From contig CP000875.1 of the NCBI GenBank assembly GCA_000018565.1, positions 5,471,199 through 5,535,198 on the forward strand: a stretch of 64,000 nt of DNA. The letters run 5' to 3'. Shown here in pieces: positions 42,301 to 49,585 of the stretch. Made by a program: the position numbers and the translations under genes. How positions within the stretch are numbered: position 1 is the first letter of the stretch; every line of letters begins with the position of its first letter. Source of the DNA: Herpetosiphon aurantiacus DSM 785. GTDB lineage: Bacteria; Chloroflexota; Chloroflexia; Chloroflexales; Herpetosiphonaceae. The notes under the pieces were generated by a model, which worked only from the letters and a program-made list of their open reading frames with translations, made no database searches and was not told the origin of the DNA.

Positions 42301-43176
42301 AATCAAACTAGTTGTGACTGGTTGGGTTGGGGCTTGGGTTGGGCTAGGAGTAGCCGCCGCAGTTGGTTGAGCCGCAGCGCCACCAAAGCCACCAGTTGCG
42401 CCACCAAGGCCACCGCCGGCTCCACCAGTCAGATCAACGCCCTTGATCCCAACCACGACATTTTCAATTTCGTTGGTTGAGCTATATTTGTGGGTAATGC
42501 GCAAAGGCAATGAACGGCCTTCATCGGTAATTGTGCCTACCGGAAACACCAAGTTATTGGCTTGTAAAAATTGCACAACTTGAGCTTGGGTTAAGTTATT
42601 TGCGGCCATTTTTTCAGGGTCTAGCGTAATCAAGACTTTTTCTTGCTGGCCGCCAGTAACCGCCACATTGTTCACGCCAGGAATTGCCGACAGCGCTGGA
42701 ATCAATTCGCCATCGACTCGGGCCTGAACATTGCTCAGGTTCTCGCCGCTAACACTCGCAACCACAATTGGCAACGAATTGAAATCAAAGGTACCAATTG
42801 TAGGTTTTTGAGCATTCTCAGGTAAGGCCAGCGAGCTAATTTTCTCTTGAACCTCAACTTTGGCATCTTTGGGGTCAACATCAACATCAAAGGTCAAAAT
42901 TGTAAATGCAAAGCTTTCCGATGAAGTTGATTGAACTGCTTGAACGCCCGACAAGCCATTAACGGCCTTTTCGATCACCGATGTCACTTCGCTATCCATG
43001 GTTTCAGAAGAAGCCCCCGGATAGATCGTGGTAATGCTGACGATAGGGAATGAAATATCCGGGAAGAGTTCCCGTTTCAGCCCTGCTGAAGCAACCAGCC
43101 CCGCAATGATCAAGACCACTGAGATCATGATCGTAATTGGCGAGCGCTTAAGCGATTGACGTGTAAACCACAACAC
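39385..43176 (-). CDS. RND family efflux transporter with repeat-bearing insert in the porter domain
   Basis: A 1263-residue proton-driven exporter (AcrB/HAE1 superfamily). TM1 and the porter start FPDISFPIVSITTIYPGASS, and the TM4 proton relay is GRVVDDSIVVLENIYRYL. A second half follows with SLPLAIIGVLTSLFITGKPL and LVLIELVEQYREDG-type ends. Usual length is near 1030-1050; the excess is an insert at about 250-478. It begins with a Gly/Ala/Pro/Thr-rich linker and holds three copies of FGITSPDQITPAVI...LSDESQAALA (starts near 299, 355, 423). Start: GTG 43176 with AAAGGAG. Divergent from a marR gene, which probably controls it. Substrate unknown; no adaptor or outer-membrane partner is adjacent. 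Confidence 0.9.
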   Translation of the reverse strand: MLWFTRQSLKRSPITIMISVVLIIAGLVASAGLKRELFPDISFPIVSITTIYPGASSETMDSEVTSVIEKAVNGLSGVQAVQSTSSESFAFTILTFDVDVDPKDAKVEVQEKISSLALPENAQKPTIGTFDFNSLPIVVASVSGENLSNVQARVDGELIPALSAIPGVNNVAVTGGQQEKVLITLDPEKMAANNLTQAQVVQFLQANNLVFPVGTITDEGRSLPLRITHKYSSTNEIENVVVGIKGVDLTGGAGGGLGGATGGFGGAAAQPTAAATPSPTQAPTQPVTTSLIPAALQGFGITSPDQITPAVIAQFPDAGLSQITLPLALALSDESQAALAQRYPEAEVPAELVAFGISAPDQITPAVISQFPAAGLAQFPINLALALPEASQTALSEALAAAPAAPPTPSNGASALPPEFANFGITSPEQITPELIDQIPAQFLSAFTPELIALLSDESQAAIAQKLNNPDAAGSTGVPEALLIRLKDVGTVEVGAVGGSTVTRTNGQASLGLEISKDTTGNTVEIVEAVEAEFAKFNNGDLKIQIVSEQATPINQAVSAVLTEGAIGAVVAIVVIFLFLRSLRTTLVTAVSIPLSIMVALILMRLQGFSLNVMTLGGLTVAVGRVVDDSIVVLENIYRYLNKGANRREAVIEGTKEVAGAITSSTLTTVCVFLPLGLVGGIVSKFFLPFALTVTYALLASLIVAITIVPLLAFLFIRQTKEEPENTWMQRAYTPALLWALRNRAWTLVIAFALLLGSFGFVNFLKFTFLPDSSEKLISIQVFTPAGTDLDSTVAKADEIEKLLLPQRDAGKVRDIQTVIGSAGGANRNRDQSGGASAPNSARFSLTINNDNVTDPTAFAKELEAQIKGVAGLDSVAAEVISQGGGPGNAGLDITLVSSDINKLREANDKIMAAIGGNNASDRFDIANVKSGLAEVKPELEVAVDPKKAIGSGTSTAQIALQIRALLTGENAGTVQLDGTDKPLDIYVQVDPAALDAEKLKALEVGTINPVPLSEVATISEVPGASSIVRINGDRATSISGQFTSDDTFSTQAAVEAEIRDNIGLPEGVIIQAGAQAQSQTDTFNDMFLALGVAVILVYLVMVLSFGSLMNPLIILFSLPLAIIGVLTSLFITGKPLGITTMIGVLLLIGIVVTNAIVLIELVEQYREDGKPVYESLVQAARVRLRPILMTAIATMVALLPLALGLKEGGFIGADLGIAVIGGLFTSTFLTLLVVPVVYSLIESVKTRFGFADKHGKPEADVA

Positions 43177-43361
43177 TAGGTGGCTCCTTTCGGCACGAAA
43201 ATGTTTGACGGCAAGATTATTTGTCGCTACGATTATATATGTCGAGAATATTTCGGCACGCGAACTATTATAGGATTTGTGAATTTCGTGTCAAGAGACC
43301 AAACGCCCCAAAACGACTTGGTACTTCTGTTTTTCACAATTGTTCACAACGAGGAAACTTT
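43177..43361. promoter_or_regulatory. Divergent promoter region between the RND exporter and marR
   Basis: Minus-strand TATAAT (complement of 43232-43237) could serve the exporter. TTCACAATTGTTCACAA (43333-43349), with the palindromic core ACAATTGT, lies just before the marR ribosome site and is a plausible MarR operator. No other gene is seen here. Regulation by the divergent MarR is inferred from layout. Confidence 0.45.
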
Positions 43362-43835
43362 ATGGAAGATGAACATCGTAGTTCACTACTTAGCTCAATC
43401 TCCGATATGATTCGTCAATTAACCTGGCTTTCGCATCGCCAAAGCAGCCAAACCATGGAACGCTTGGGCTTAACCCTTTCGCAAGCAATTTTGCTGATTG
43501 CGCTCGATGCCCACCAAGGCCGCGCCACGATGAGCGATCTTGGCCGCATTACCCAGCATGCTCCCGCCACCCTGACTGGAATTGTCGATCGTTTGATCGC
43601 CAACGATTTAGTGGATCGTGAGCGTGACGAGCAAGATCGGCGGGTGGTGTTCGTAGAGCTTACGGATGCTGGGCGCAAAAAGATTGAAGCAATTAATGCT
43701 GAACGTTATCGCGATATGTCGCAGTTGATGGAGCAATTCAATAATCAAGAATTGGAATTACTCTCCAGCATTGTTGAGCGTTTTGTGCACGAACTTGCTC
43801 GTTTGGATGCTGCCAACTACCATGGCCCACGCTAA
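43362..43835 (+). CDS. MarR family transcriptional regulator
   Basis: A 157-residue winged-helix repressor. The DNA-binding core is MSDLGRITQHAPATLTGIVD (helix 3-recognition helix) followed by the wing RDEQDRRVVFVELTDAGRKK, which is typical of MarR/SlyA. The N- and C-terminal helices form the dimer interface. Start: ATG 43362 with GAGGAAA 5 nt upstream; the frame to 43221 lacks support. It is transcribed away from the RND exporter, the common arrangement for MarR-controlled efflux. The ligand is unknown. A gene for an inositol-phosphatase-family protein follows 27 nt downstream and may be co-transcribed. Confidence 0.92.
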   Translation: MEDEHRSSLLSSISDMIRQLTWLSHRQSSQTMERLGLTLSQAILLIALDAHQGRATMSDLGRITQHAPATLTGIVDRLIANDLVDRERDEQDRRVVFVELTDAGRKKIEAINAERYRDMSQLMEQFNNQELELLSSIVERFVHELARLDAANYHGPR

Positions 43836-43862
43836 TTGTGTTGCCATGGAAGGATTCAAGCC

Positions 43863-44639
43863 ATGCCAAGTTTGCGTGAACTGTTGGATGTTGCGACCGA
43901 AGCGGCCTATTTAGGTGGTCGCCGAACCCTGGCTTATTTTGGAGCCGATGTTCAAGTTGAAACCAAAGGCGATGCCACTCCCGTCACCCGTGCCGATCGC
44001 GAGGCCGAAACGATTATTCGCGACTATATTGGGCGCTATTTTCCAAGCCATACGATTATTGGCGAGGAGCACGGCGAGCAAAAGGGCGATGCCGATTATC
44101 GCTGGATTATCGACCCAATTGATGGCACCAAAACCTTTATTCATGGTGTGCCGTTTTATGGCGTGCTGATTGGGCTAGAAATTAAGGGCGAGGCCAGTGT
44201 TGGCGCGGTCTATTTGCCTGCTTTCGATGAAATGTTGGCGGCTGCCAATGGCTTAGGATGTAGCTGGAATGGCCGCCCGGCTCAGGTTAGCAAGGTTGAT
44301 AATCTGGCTGATGCCACCTTGCTGACCACCTCAGTCACTTCGGCCATGAAGCGCTCTAATGCCTATGAAACGCTTGTCAGCAAAACCAAACTTCAACGAA
44401 CATGGGGAGATTGCTACGGCTATGTGTTGGTGGCGACTGGTCGGGCCGAAATTATGCTTGATCCAGCTATGAATCCATGGGATTGTGCGCCAATGCTGCC
44501 AATTTTGCGCGAGGCTGGCGGCCATTTCACCACATGGGCAGGCGAGGCGACAATTTGGGGTGCTGATGGAATGGCGACCAACGCGGCATTGCATCAAGAA
44601 GTGCTAGCAATTTTAGCCACCGAGCAACGCCATATCTAG
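43863..44639 (+). CDS. Inositol monophosphatase family protein (HisN-like)
   Basis: A 258-residue Mg-dependent phosphatase. It keeps the family motifs GEEHGEQKG, WIIDPIDGTKTFIHGVP (metal-binding DPIDGT) and the late WDCAPMLPILREAGG. The branch with KTFIHGVPFYG and a short N-terminal region resembles histidinol-phosphatase HisN as well as inositol-1-monophosphatase; sequence alone does not decide. Start: ATG 43863 with GGAAGGA about 8 nt upstream; the frame starts at 43836 just after the marR stop. No other his genes are nearby, so the specific substrate remains open. The length is usual. Confidence 0.85.
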   Translation: MPSLRELLDVATEAAYLGGRRTLAYFGADVQVETKGDATPVTRADREAETIIRDYIGRYFPSHTIIGEEHGEQKGDADYRWIIDPIDGTKTFIHGVPFYGVLIGLEIKGEASVGAVYLPAFDEMLAAANGLGCSWNGRPAQVSKVDNLADATLLTTSVTSAMKRSNAYETLVSKTKLQRTWGDCYGYVLVATGRAEIMLDPAMNPWDCAPMLPILREAGGHFTTWAGEATIWGADGMATNAALHQEVLAILATEQRHI

Positions 44640-44707
44640 CCACCTTTTAGGCTGACTTACGTAGACGTTTATTATAAATTAAAAGCCTTTGATTTTGAGA
44701 TCATTCT

Positions 44708-46480
44708 ATGCAATGTGCTGCTTGTGGCGCGACCACCACCAATGCCCATCAACGAATCTGTGCTCAATGCAACGCACCACTACCTCAACTGTTGGTAGCT
44801 GGTGCGTTGGTGATGAACCAATATCGGGTAGTTCAGCCCTTACGTGAGGGCGGCACAGGCCAAATCTACCTCGCTGAAGATACCCGCACCTTTGATCGTA
44901 AGTGTATTTTGAAACGCACGATTCTGAAGGGTGGTAATGAGTCACGGCGGCTGTTCGCCACTGAGGCTGAATTACTGACGCGTCTGCGGCATCCTCAAAT
45001 TCCCCAAGTCTTTGCTTATTTTGAGGATGCCGGGGTTGCCACAATTGTGATGGAATATGTGGCTGGGCGTGATTTGGAGCATGGGCTAAGCCAAACCTTA
45101 GTCGATGGCACATTTATGGCAGGCAAGCCGCGTCCATTCGAGCAAGTGCTACGTGATGCAATTGTCGTCTGTAAAATTTTAGAATACCTGCATGCCCTCA
45201 AACCAGCACTGGTTCACGGCGATATCAAGCCCGCCAATTTGATTCGCGATCGTGATAGCAACGAGCTTTTTTTGGTCGATTTTGGCGCGGCAGCGACCAG
45301 CGGCGTAGGCCAAACCTATGGCACGCCTGGCTATGCAGCCCCTGAGCAATATCGCAATCAGCGCTATCCAGCCAGTGATATTTATAGTTTAGCAGCCACA
45401 ATTTATCATTTACTAACTGATGATGATCCATGTGAACACCCGCTGCGATTCCCCAAACTGACCAGCCTTTCGCCCCGCATGCAGCAAGTGCTTGGGCGGG
45501 CACTCCACGATGATTTAAGTCAACGGCCAAATGCCACAGTTTTCCGCGATTTGCTTGAAGAAACCCTTGAGCCAACCCTTGTCCAGCCATTTAAATTCCC
45601 GAGCGGCGTAACCCCACATACTGGTTACGACCTTGCACAGGCAATTCAAGCCGATTGGGGTTATGGCTTGCATGCCTTGGTCAATGGCGATCTCAACACG
45701 TGGTTGCGCCAACATCAACAAACCGAGTTGGCGATTAAAGTCCATCGGATGCTGGTGCAAAATGAACGCCCCGAGCGCGTGCTCGATTTTCTGGTTGGCA
45801 GTTTAGCACCCAACTTGTTGGCGGCAGAAGTCAAATTTGAATACAATACCCTGCTGTTGCCACTCGATGGAATGAGCGCCACCCCATTAACTGTGACCGC
45901 CCGCAATCGTGCTGCCCACATCAAAGCCGTTGATGCCCCAGGTTGGTTGCAAATAGGGCCAAAAGAACTCTATGTCGTGCCCGAACAACCCCAACAATTT
46001 CAATTTGGCCTCGATCTTGCCCGCAACCCCAAGCCTGGGCAAACCGCCAGCGTAAGCTTTGAGATTCGCACCAGTGAGGAAAAACCACAACGGCGCAAAT
46101 TAAAAATCCAATTAGCCCAAGGTTACTTGCCCAAACCCGACACTGGTGAGTTATGGCCGTTGATTGCTGGCCTTGGCGGTGGCGCGGTTTTGCTCAGCAT
46201 TGTGCTGGCAGTAATCTATCATCCCAACAATACCTTGTTGATTGAAGCGGCGATTGGCTCGTTGATTGGCATCATTTGGACGATTATATTGAGCGAACGC
46301 TCAACCGAAGTGGTGCTTCATATCTTATTAAGTATTGGCGGGGCCATATTAGCTGGCATTATTTATGCAATTTATATTCTCGGTGCGTTTAATCCTTTTT
46401 CCTTAGGAGCATTTTTCTATGCTTTGGGTGGTAGCTTAGCCTGTAACACTATCTATCACTACTTTTTCAAACACTTCTAA
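44708..46480 (+). CDS. Zinc-ribbon Ser/Thr protein kinase with C-terminal membrane helices
   Basis: A 590-residue kinase. The N-terminus is a zinc ribbon (CAACGATTTNAHQRICAQC, four Cys in two C-x2-C pairs, residues 3-21). The kinase domain (about 38-300) has the glycine loop LREGGTGQIYLAED, Lys in KCILKRT, the catalytic loop HGDIKPANLI (His-Gly-Asp instead of His-Arg-Asp) and DFGAAATSG. A beta-rich region (about 380-480; AEVKFEYNTLLLPLDG) and about five membrane helices follow. The HGD form removes the RD arginine, so activation-loop phosphorylation is probably not needed. Start: ATG 44708, weak ribosome site. Stands alone; role unknown. Confidence 0.85.
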   Translation: MQCAACGATTTNAHQRICAQCNAPLPQLLVAGALVMNQYRVVQPLREGGTGQIYLAEDTRTFDRKCILKRTILKGGNESRRLFATEAELLTRLRHPQIPQVFAYFEDAGVATIVMEYVAGRDLEHGLSQTLVDGTFMAGKPRPFEQVLRDAIVVCKILEYLHALKPALVHGDIKPANLIRDRDSNELFLVDFGAAATSGVGQTYGTPGYAAPEQYRNQRYPASDIYSLAATIYHLLTDDDPCEHPLRFPKLTSLSPRMQQVLGRALHDDLSQRPNATVFRDLLEETLEPTLVQPFKFPSGVTPHTGYDLAQAIQADWGYGLHALVNGDLNTWLRQHQQTELAIKVHRMLVQNERPERVLDFLVGSLAPNLLAAEVKFEYNTLLLPLDGMSATPLTVTARNRAAHIKAVDAPGWLQIGPKELYVVPEQPQQFQFGLDLARNPKPGQTASVSFEIRTSEEKPQRRKLKIQLAQGYLPKPDTGELWPLIAGLGGGAVLLSIVLAVIYHPNNTLLIEAAIGSLIGIIWTIILSERSTEVVLHILLSIGGAILAGIIYAIYILGAFNPFSLGAFFYALGGSLACNTIYHYFFKHF

Positions 46481-46484
46481 AACA

Positions 46485-46516
46485 CCAAATCCAGCCAACG
46501 AATTGGCTGGATTTGG
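46485..46516 (-). terminator. Terminator of ssrA (also ends the kinase gene)
   Basis: CCAAATCCAGCCAA / TTGGCTGGATTTGG, a perfect 14-bp stem with a CGAA/TTCG loop, 7 nt beyond the tmRNA 3' end and followed on the minus strand by TGTTTTAG. It also lies 4 nt after the kinase stop on the plus strand. Confidence 0.9.
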
Positions 46517-46523
46517 GTCGATT

Positions 46524-46882
46524 TGGTGGAGATGGCGGGAATCGAACCCGCGTCCAAAAAGTTAAACCGCAAGCATCTACAAGCGTAGTCTATTGATTAA
46601 ATCTTATCGGTGCACCACCCGATAGACAAAGCGGGCCACGACCAGCCTGTTAATCTTAGCCCCTAGCCCACAGACATAACTAGGGGAGCGACCCGACTAA
46701 GTGTCGCCGCTACAAGCCCATCGGGCTGAGGCTAGTAGAGACGTGTTGCCTTAATTAGGCAGCAAGCGCTACAGGAGCGCGGAAAGTGTTTTTGCCAGTT
46801 AATGGCGTTGCCGATTTAACGAGGCTCAGCGTCTCGGCTTGCCACTTACGATTGGCCCTCCCTGTCGAAACCAAGCATCCCC
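46524..46882 (-). ncRNA. ssrA: Transfer-messenger RNA (tmRNA)
   Basis: Rescues stalled ribosomes and tags their products for proteolysis together with SmpB. The 359-nt gene begins GGGGATGCTTGGTTTCGACA and ends with a T-arm (GGTTCGATTCCCGCC) and CATCTCC plus an encoded ACCA; the first seven bases pair with CATCTCC. The reading frame resumes at GCA (46811-46809) and gives ATPLTGKNTFRAPVALAA then TAA (46757-46755). The ALAA end matches known tags. Pseudoknot regions are seen as GC-rich stems in 46600-46750. A TATAAT -10 lies at 46915-46920, and a hairpin terminator follows. One-piece form, not permuted. Confidence 0.96.
46755..46811 (-). other. tmRNA tag reading frame
   Basis: Eighteen codons from resume codon GCA to TAA encode ATPLTGKNTFRAPVALAA. 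The sequence before it (GUUAAAUCG) has the A/U-rich pattern expected upstream of the resume codon. The C-terminal ALAA is the part recognised by ClpXP-type proteases in other bacteria. Confidence 0.85.
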
Positions 46883-47014
46883 AGGTGGTAGGCCTCTGCG
46901 TTCGAGGTCTTGGCATTATAGCATACTCACCCCAAATATTCATAAGACTTTTGTTGGAATTGCGATGGATAGGGGGCCAGATGTAATAGTTCATTCAGTT
47001 GACAATGCATTGCG
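46883..47014 (-). promoter_or_regulatory. ssrA promoter region
   Basis: Minus-strand TATAAT (complement of 46915-46920) lies 32 nt before the mature 5' end, leaving a short leader for RNase P cleavage. No TTGACA-like -35 was seen at the usual distance. No ORF in this part. Confidence 0.5.
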
Positions 47015-47112
47015 TTCCCTCGACCCCTCTCCCGCACGCGAGGCGAGGGGGAACCGCTCCAAGCGTGCTCCCCTCGCCCGCCGCAGTGGGCGAGGGGTCA
47101 GGGGTGAGGGAA
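47015..47112. repeat. C-rich palindromic repeat (family A, copy 4)
   Basis: TTCCCTCGACCCCTCTCCCG with outer partner GGGGTGAGGGAA and inner CGAGGCGAGGGG / CCCCTCGCCCGC arms, in the layout of the copies at 1992, 4081 and 17187. The rest of the gap to 47382 contains an STRR-like GGGCTAGGAGTCAGCAG (47159-47175) and a weak frame at 47223-47411 that is not called. Confidence 0.8.
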
Positions 47113-47382
47113 TGGAAAAATGGGGAACTGGTTTTAATCTAAAATCTATCACAATTAAGGGCTAGGAGTCAGCAGTGAGGGATAAATCCAAGCCCTGCTA
47201 AGACTTTTGATGGAATCTTTAAATGCCCTTGCTGGCCTTGATTAGAGCAAACTCGAAGCTTTTAGGGCTTTGGGAAGAAACAAAGCTATTGATCCGTCTG
47301 ATGGATACTTGGATACAAGCCTGCGAGGACCAAAAAGCTTTATGGTATGATGCGTCTCAATTACTCAATGAGGATTCCGGTT

Positions 47383-47682
47383 ATGACAATAGTAGATGCT
47401 CCTCCTCCTAATACGGCGCGGGTTTTGCTTGATGGCGATTTGTTGGTCAACAAAACTAAAGTTCCAGTGCTAATCTCCGCAGGTAATCATCGGTTGGTGG
47501 TTTTACAATCGCAAGCGCTCTACGATATCAAGGTTGGCGATAGTGGCTTATTGGTCAGCGAAGCTCGCGGCCAGCAAGAAGTGCTGATTAGTGATATCGA
47601 TCGTTTGGCCATGGTTGTGCGCTATGAGTTATCGTCGCCACCAGCCAACGACGATGATTTTGAATTACCATCGCCTGAATAA
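47383..47682 (+). CDS. Small hypothetical protein
   Basis: A 99-residue protein (MTIVDAPPPNTARVLLDGDL ... ELPSPE) with alternating hydrophobic strands (HRLVVLQSQALYDIKVGD, LLVSEARGQQEVLISDIDRL), suggesting a small beta-sheet domain, and an acidic Pro-rich tail. Start: ATG 47383 with GAGGA about 9 nt upstream; the frame extends to 47347 without a better site. Its 3' end overlaps the convergent Nudix gene by 61 bp. No family recognised. The reading frame and ribosome site make it a probable gene. Function unknown. Confidence 0.6.
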   Translation: MTIVDAPPPNTARVLLDGDLLVNKTKVPVLISAGNHRLVVLQSQALYDIKVGDSGLLVSEARGQQEVLISDIDRLAMVVRYELSSPPANDDDFELPSPE

Positions 47683-48167
47683 AGTTGGCGCACGCTGGTA
47701 TAGGGCGGCTCAATCAATTCATCGGCAATAATTTGGCGTGGGCATGCCCGCCAATTGTGCCGATAATCGCTGGGCAACAGTGGCCGCAGCCATTGCGGAT
47801 ACAACTCGGCCAAATCGCTATCCAAGGCTAGCCAATCGGCATAGATCGTTGGTTCCTCGCGAGAGCGCACCACAACCATGGGATCTTGCAAGTGCGCTCG
47901 GTAGTAAAATACGATTTCGTGTTTGGGCTTGGGCTTTTTACGCCCCGCCATAAACATGCCTTCAGCAACATAGACCAGTCGTTCGACTTGAACGGCTACC
48001 CCGAACTCCTCGCCAAACTCACGTACCAAACATTGTTCGGTCGTCTCACCTACTTCGAGATGACCACCAGGTAGGGCACAGTAGCTGATGCCTTGCTGCT
48101 CAGAGCGATGCACCAACACCTGTTGATCGCGCACAATAATCGCTGCCACCCGCACAAAAAACTTCAT
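47622..48167 (-). CDS. Nudix hydrolase
   Basis: A 181-residue Nudix protein with the box GGHLEVGETTEQCLV then REFGEEFGV (about 35-57; Gly in the Nudix helix position normally occupied by a hydrophobic or Leu residue). Start: ATG 48167 with GGGAGGG 7 nt upstream; the frame to 48227 adds a segment without support. The C-terminal tail (SGDGNSKSSSLAGGDDNS) is polar and is encoded opposite the end of the small convergent gene. The substrate is unknown. The arrangement is divergent from the aminotransferase gene starting at 48284. Confidence 0.83.
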   Translation of the reverse strand: MKFFVRVAAIIVRDQQVLVHRSEQQGISYCALPGGHLEVGETTEQCLVREFGEEFGVAVQVERLVYVAEGMFMAGRKKPKPKHEIVFYYRAHLQDPMVVVRSREEPTIYADWLALDSDLAELYPQWLRPLLPSDYRHNWRACPRQIIADELIEPPYTSVRQLYSGDGNSKSSSLAGGDDNS

Positions 48168-48283
48168 CGAATACCCTCCCATTGCGAAAGAACTAATCGT
48201 TGCCCAACACACAAAGGGGATAGCCACTATTTGCCAGCCTATGCTATCCTGAGGTTAATCATACCTATTAATGAGTGTAGTTT

Positions 48284-49462
48284 ATGGCTGATTTACGTCC
48301 TGCAATCCTCGGCGGCACGCCTTTGGCAACGTCGCCAATTCGCTTAGTTCGTCCGGTTTTACCAGAGTTTGCCACCTTAGCCGCCGATGTTGAGCAAACT
48401 TTAATCAGCGGCATGGTCACTAAGGGCCAGCATTTAGTGGCGTTTGAACAAGCAGTCGCCGCCCATCTAGGCGTGGCGCATGCGATTGCGGTTTCAAGCT
48501 GCACCACCGGCTTGGCCTTAGTCTATCGCGCTTTAGGCTTAAACGGGCCAGTAATTGTGCCCAGTTTTACCTTTATGGCTACCGTCAGCGCCTTGATTTG
48601 GGCTGGCGCAACCCCGCGCTTTGTGGAAATTGACCCCACGACCACCAATATCGATTTGGATGCAGTGCGCGCAGCACTCACTCCTGACGTGCAGGCGATT
48701 GTGGCCGTGCACAATTTTGGCAATCCAGCAGCAATCGCTGAACTCGAAGCAATCGCCGCCGATGCTGGAATTCCCTTAATTTTTGATGCGGCCCATGGCT
48801 TTGGGGCGCAATACGATGGGCGGCCCGTCGGCGGATTTGGCACTGCCGAATGTTTCAGTCTTAGCCCAACCAAGCTCTTGATCGCTGGCGAAGGCGGAAT
48901 CGTCGCCACCAACAATGATGAGTTAGCCCACAAAATTCGTACAGGCCGCGAATATGGCAACGATGGCAAGTATGGCAGCGATTGGGCTGGCTTGAATGCT
49001 CGTATGGCCGAATATAACGCGATTATGGGGCGCTACAGCCTTGAGCAATTGGAGCAAGCCGCCCGCCAACGCAACCAATACGCTGCGCTCTATTGGGCGG
49101 CCTTGTTTGCCACGCCTGGCATTGATTTTCAAAAAGTGCGCCCAAACGATCGTTGCTCTTACAAAGATTATTCAATCACGATCGAAGCCAGCGAATTTGG
49201 CATCAGTCGCGATTTGCTGAGCAAAGCTTTGGCCGCTGAGGGCATTGATAGTCGTGCCTATTACGATCCGCCAGTTCATCGCCATGCTGCCTACGCTCAA
49301 TTTGCGCCCACCGAGGGCAGTTTGCCCAAAACCGACTGGCTGGCACAATCGAGCTTGAGCTTGCCGATTCACTCGGAAATGGAGTTCAGTACAATCGAAA
49401 CCGTTTGCGCAGCGATCAAACGGATTCAGCTGTTTGGCGAGGAAATCATAGCAAAACAATAA
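48284..49462 (+). CDS. DegT/DnrJ/EryC1/StrS family aminotransferase
   Basis: PLP-dependent enzyme that transaminates keto-sugars during surface sugar or antibiotic sugar synthesis. The 392-residue product shows AVSSCTTGLALVYRALG, VPSFTFMATVSALIWAGA, PLIFDAAHGFGAQYDG and the PLP-Lys region SLSPTKLLIAGEGGIVAT. Start: ATG 48284 with a weak upstream site (GTAGTTT). The next genes encode a membrane-linked epimerase and a nucleotidyltransferase, so this block probably makes an activated amino sugar. A 96-bp gap holding an inverted repeat (49475-49531) separates it from the epimerase. The exact sugar cannot be named. Confidence 0.9.
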   Translation: MADLRPAILGGTPLATSPIRLVRPVLPEFATLAADVEQTLISGMVTKGQHLVAFEQAVAAHLGVAHAIAVSSCTTGLALVYRALGLNGPVIVPSFTFMATVSALIWAGATPRFVEIDPTTTNIDLDAVRAALTPDVQAIVAVHNFGNPAAIAELEAIAADAGIPLIFDAAHGFGAQYDGRPVGGFGTAECFSLSPTKLLIAGEGGIVATNNDELAHKIRTGREYGNDGKYGSDWAGLNARMAEYNAIMGRYSLEQLEQAARQRNQYAALYWAALFATPGIDFQKVRPNDRCSYKDYSITIEASEFGISRDLLSKALAAEGIDSRAYYDPPVHRHAAYAQFAPTEGSLPKTDWLAQSSLSLPIHSEMEFSTIETVCAAIKRIQLFGEEIIAKQ

Positions 49463-49474
49463 CCTGCTTCGTTT

Positions 49475-49531
49475 AACGCAGAGGCGCAGAGGTTATTGTA
49501 GTTCCAATTGAAAACTCTGCGTCTCTGCGTT
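49475..49531. repeat. Inverted repeat of the ACGCAGAGGCGCAGAG type
   Basis: AACGCAGAGGCGCAGAG and CTCTGCGTCTCTGCGTT pair over 17 bp with one mismatch and a 23-nt loop. The same unit occurs at 19648-19664. It may act as a terminator-like stem after the aminotransferase gene, though no T-run follows. Confidence 0.7.
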
Positions 49532-49585
49532 ATGAATGACTGATTCAAGGTCACCGTTGTGGCAGCTAGCGAAAGGAGCACTGCC

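Noticed and set aside
47223-47411. 62-codon frame before the small hypothetical gene
   Set aside because: It overlaps the better-supported start at 47383, has only a weak GGAA upstream and no recognisable motif.
49463-49585. Start of the epimerase gene at GTG 49559
   Set aside because: The AAAGGAG ribosome site lies downstream of that codon and fits TTG 49586.
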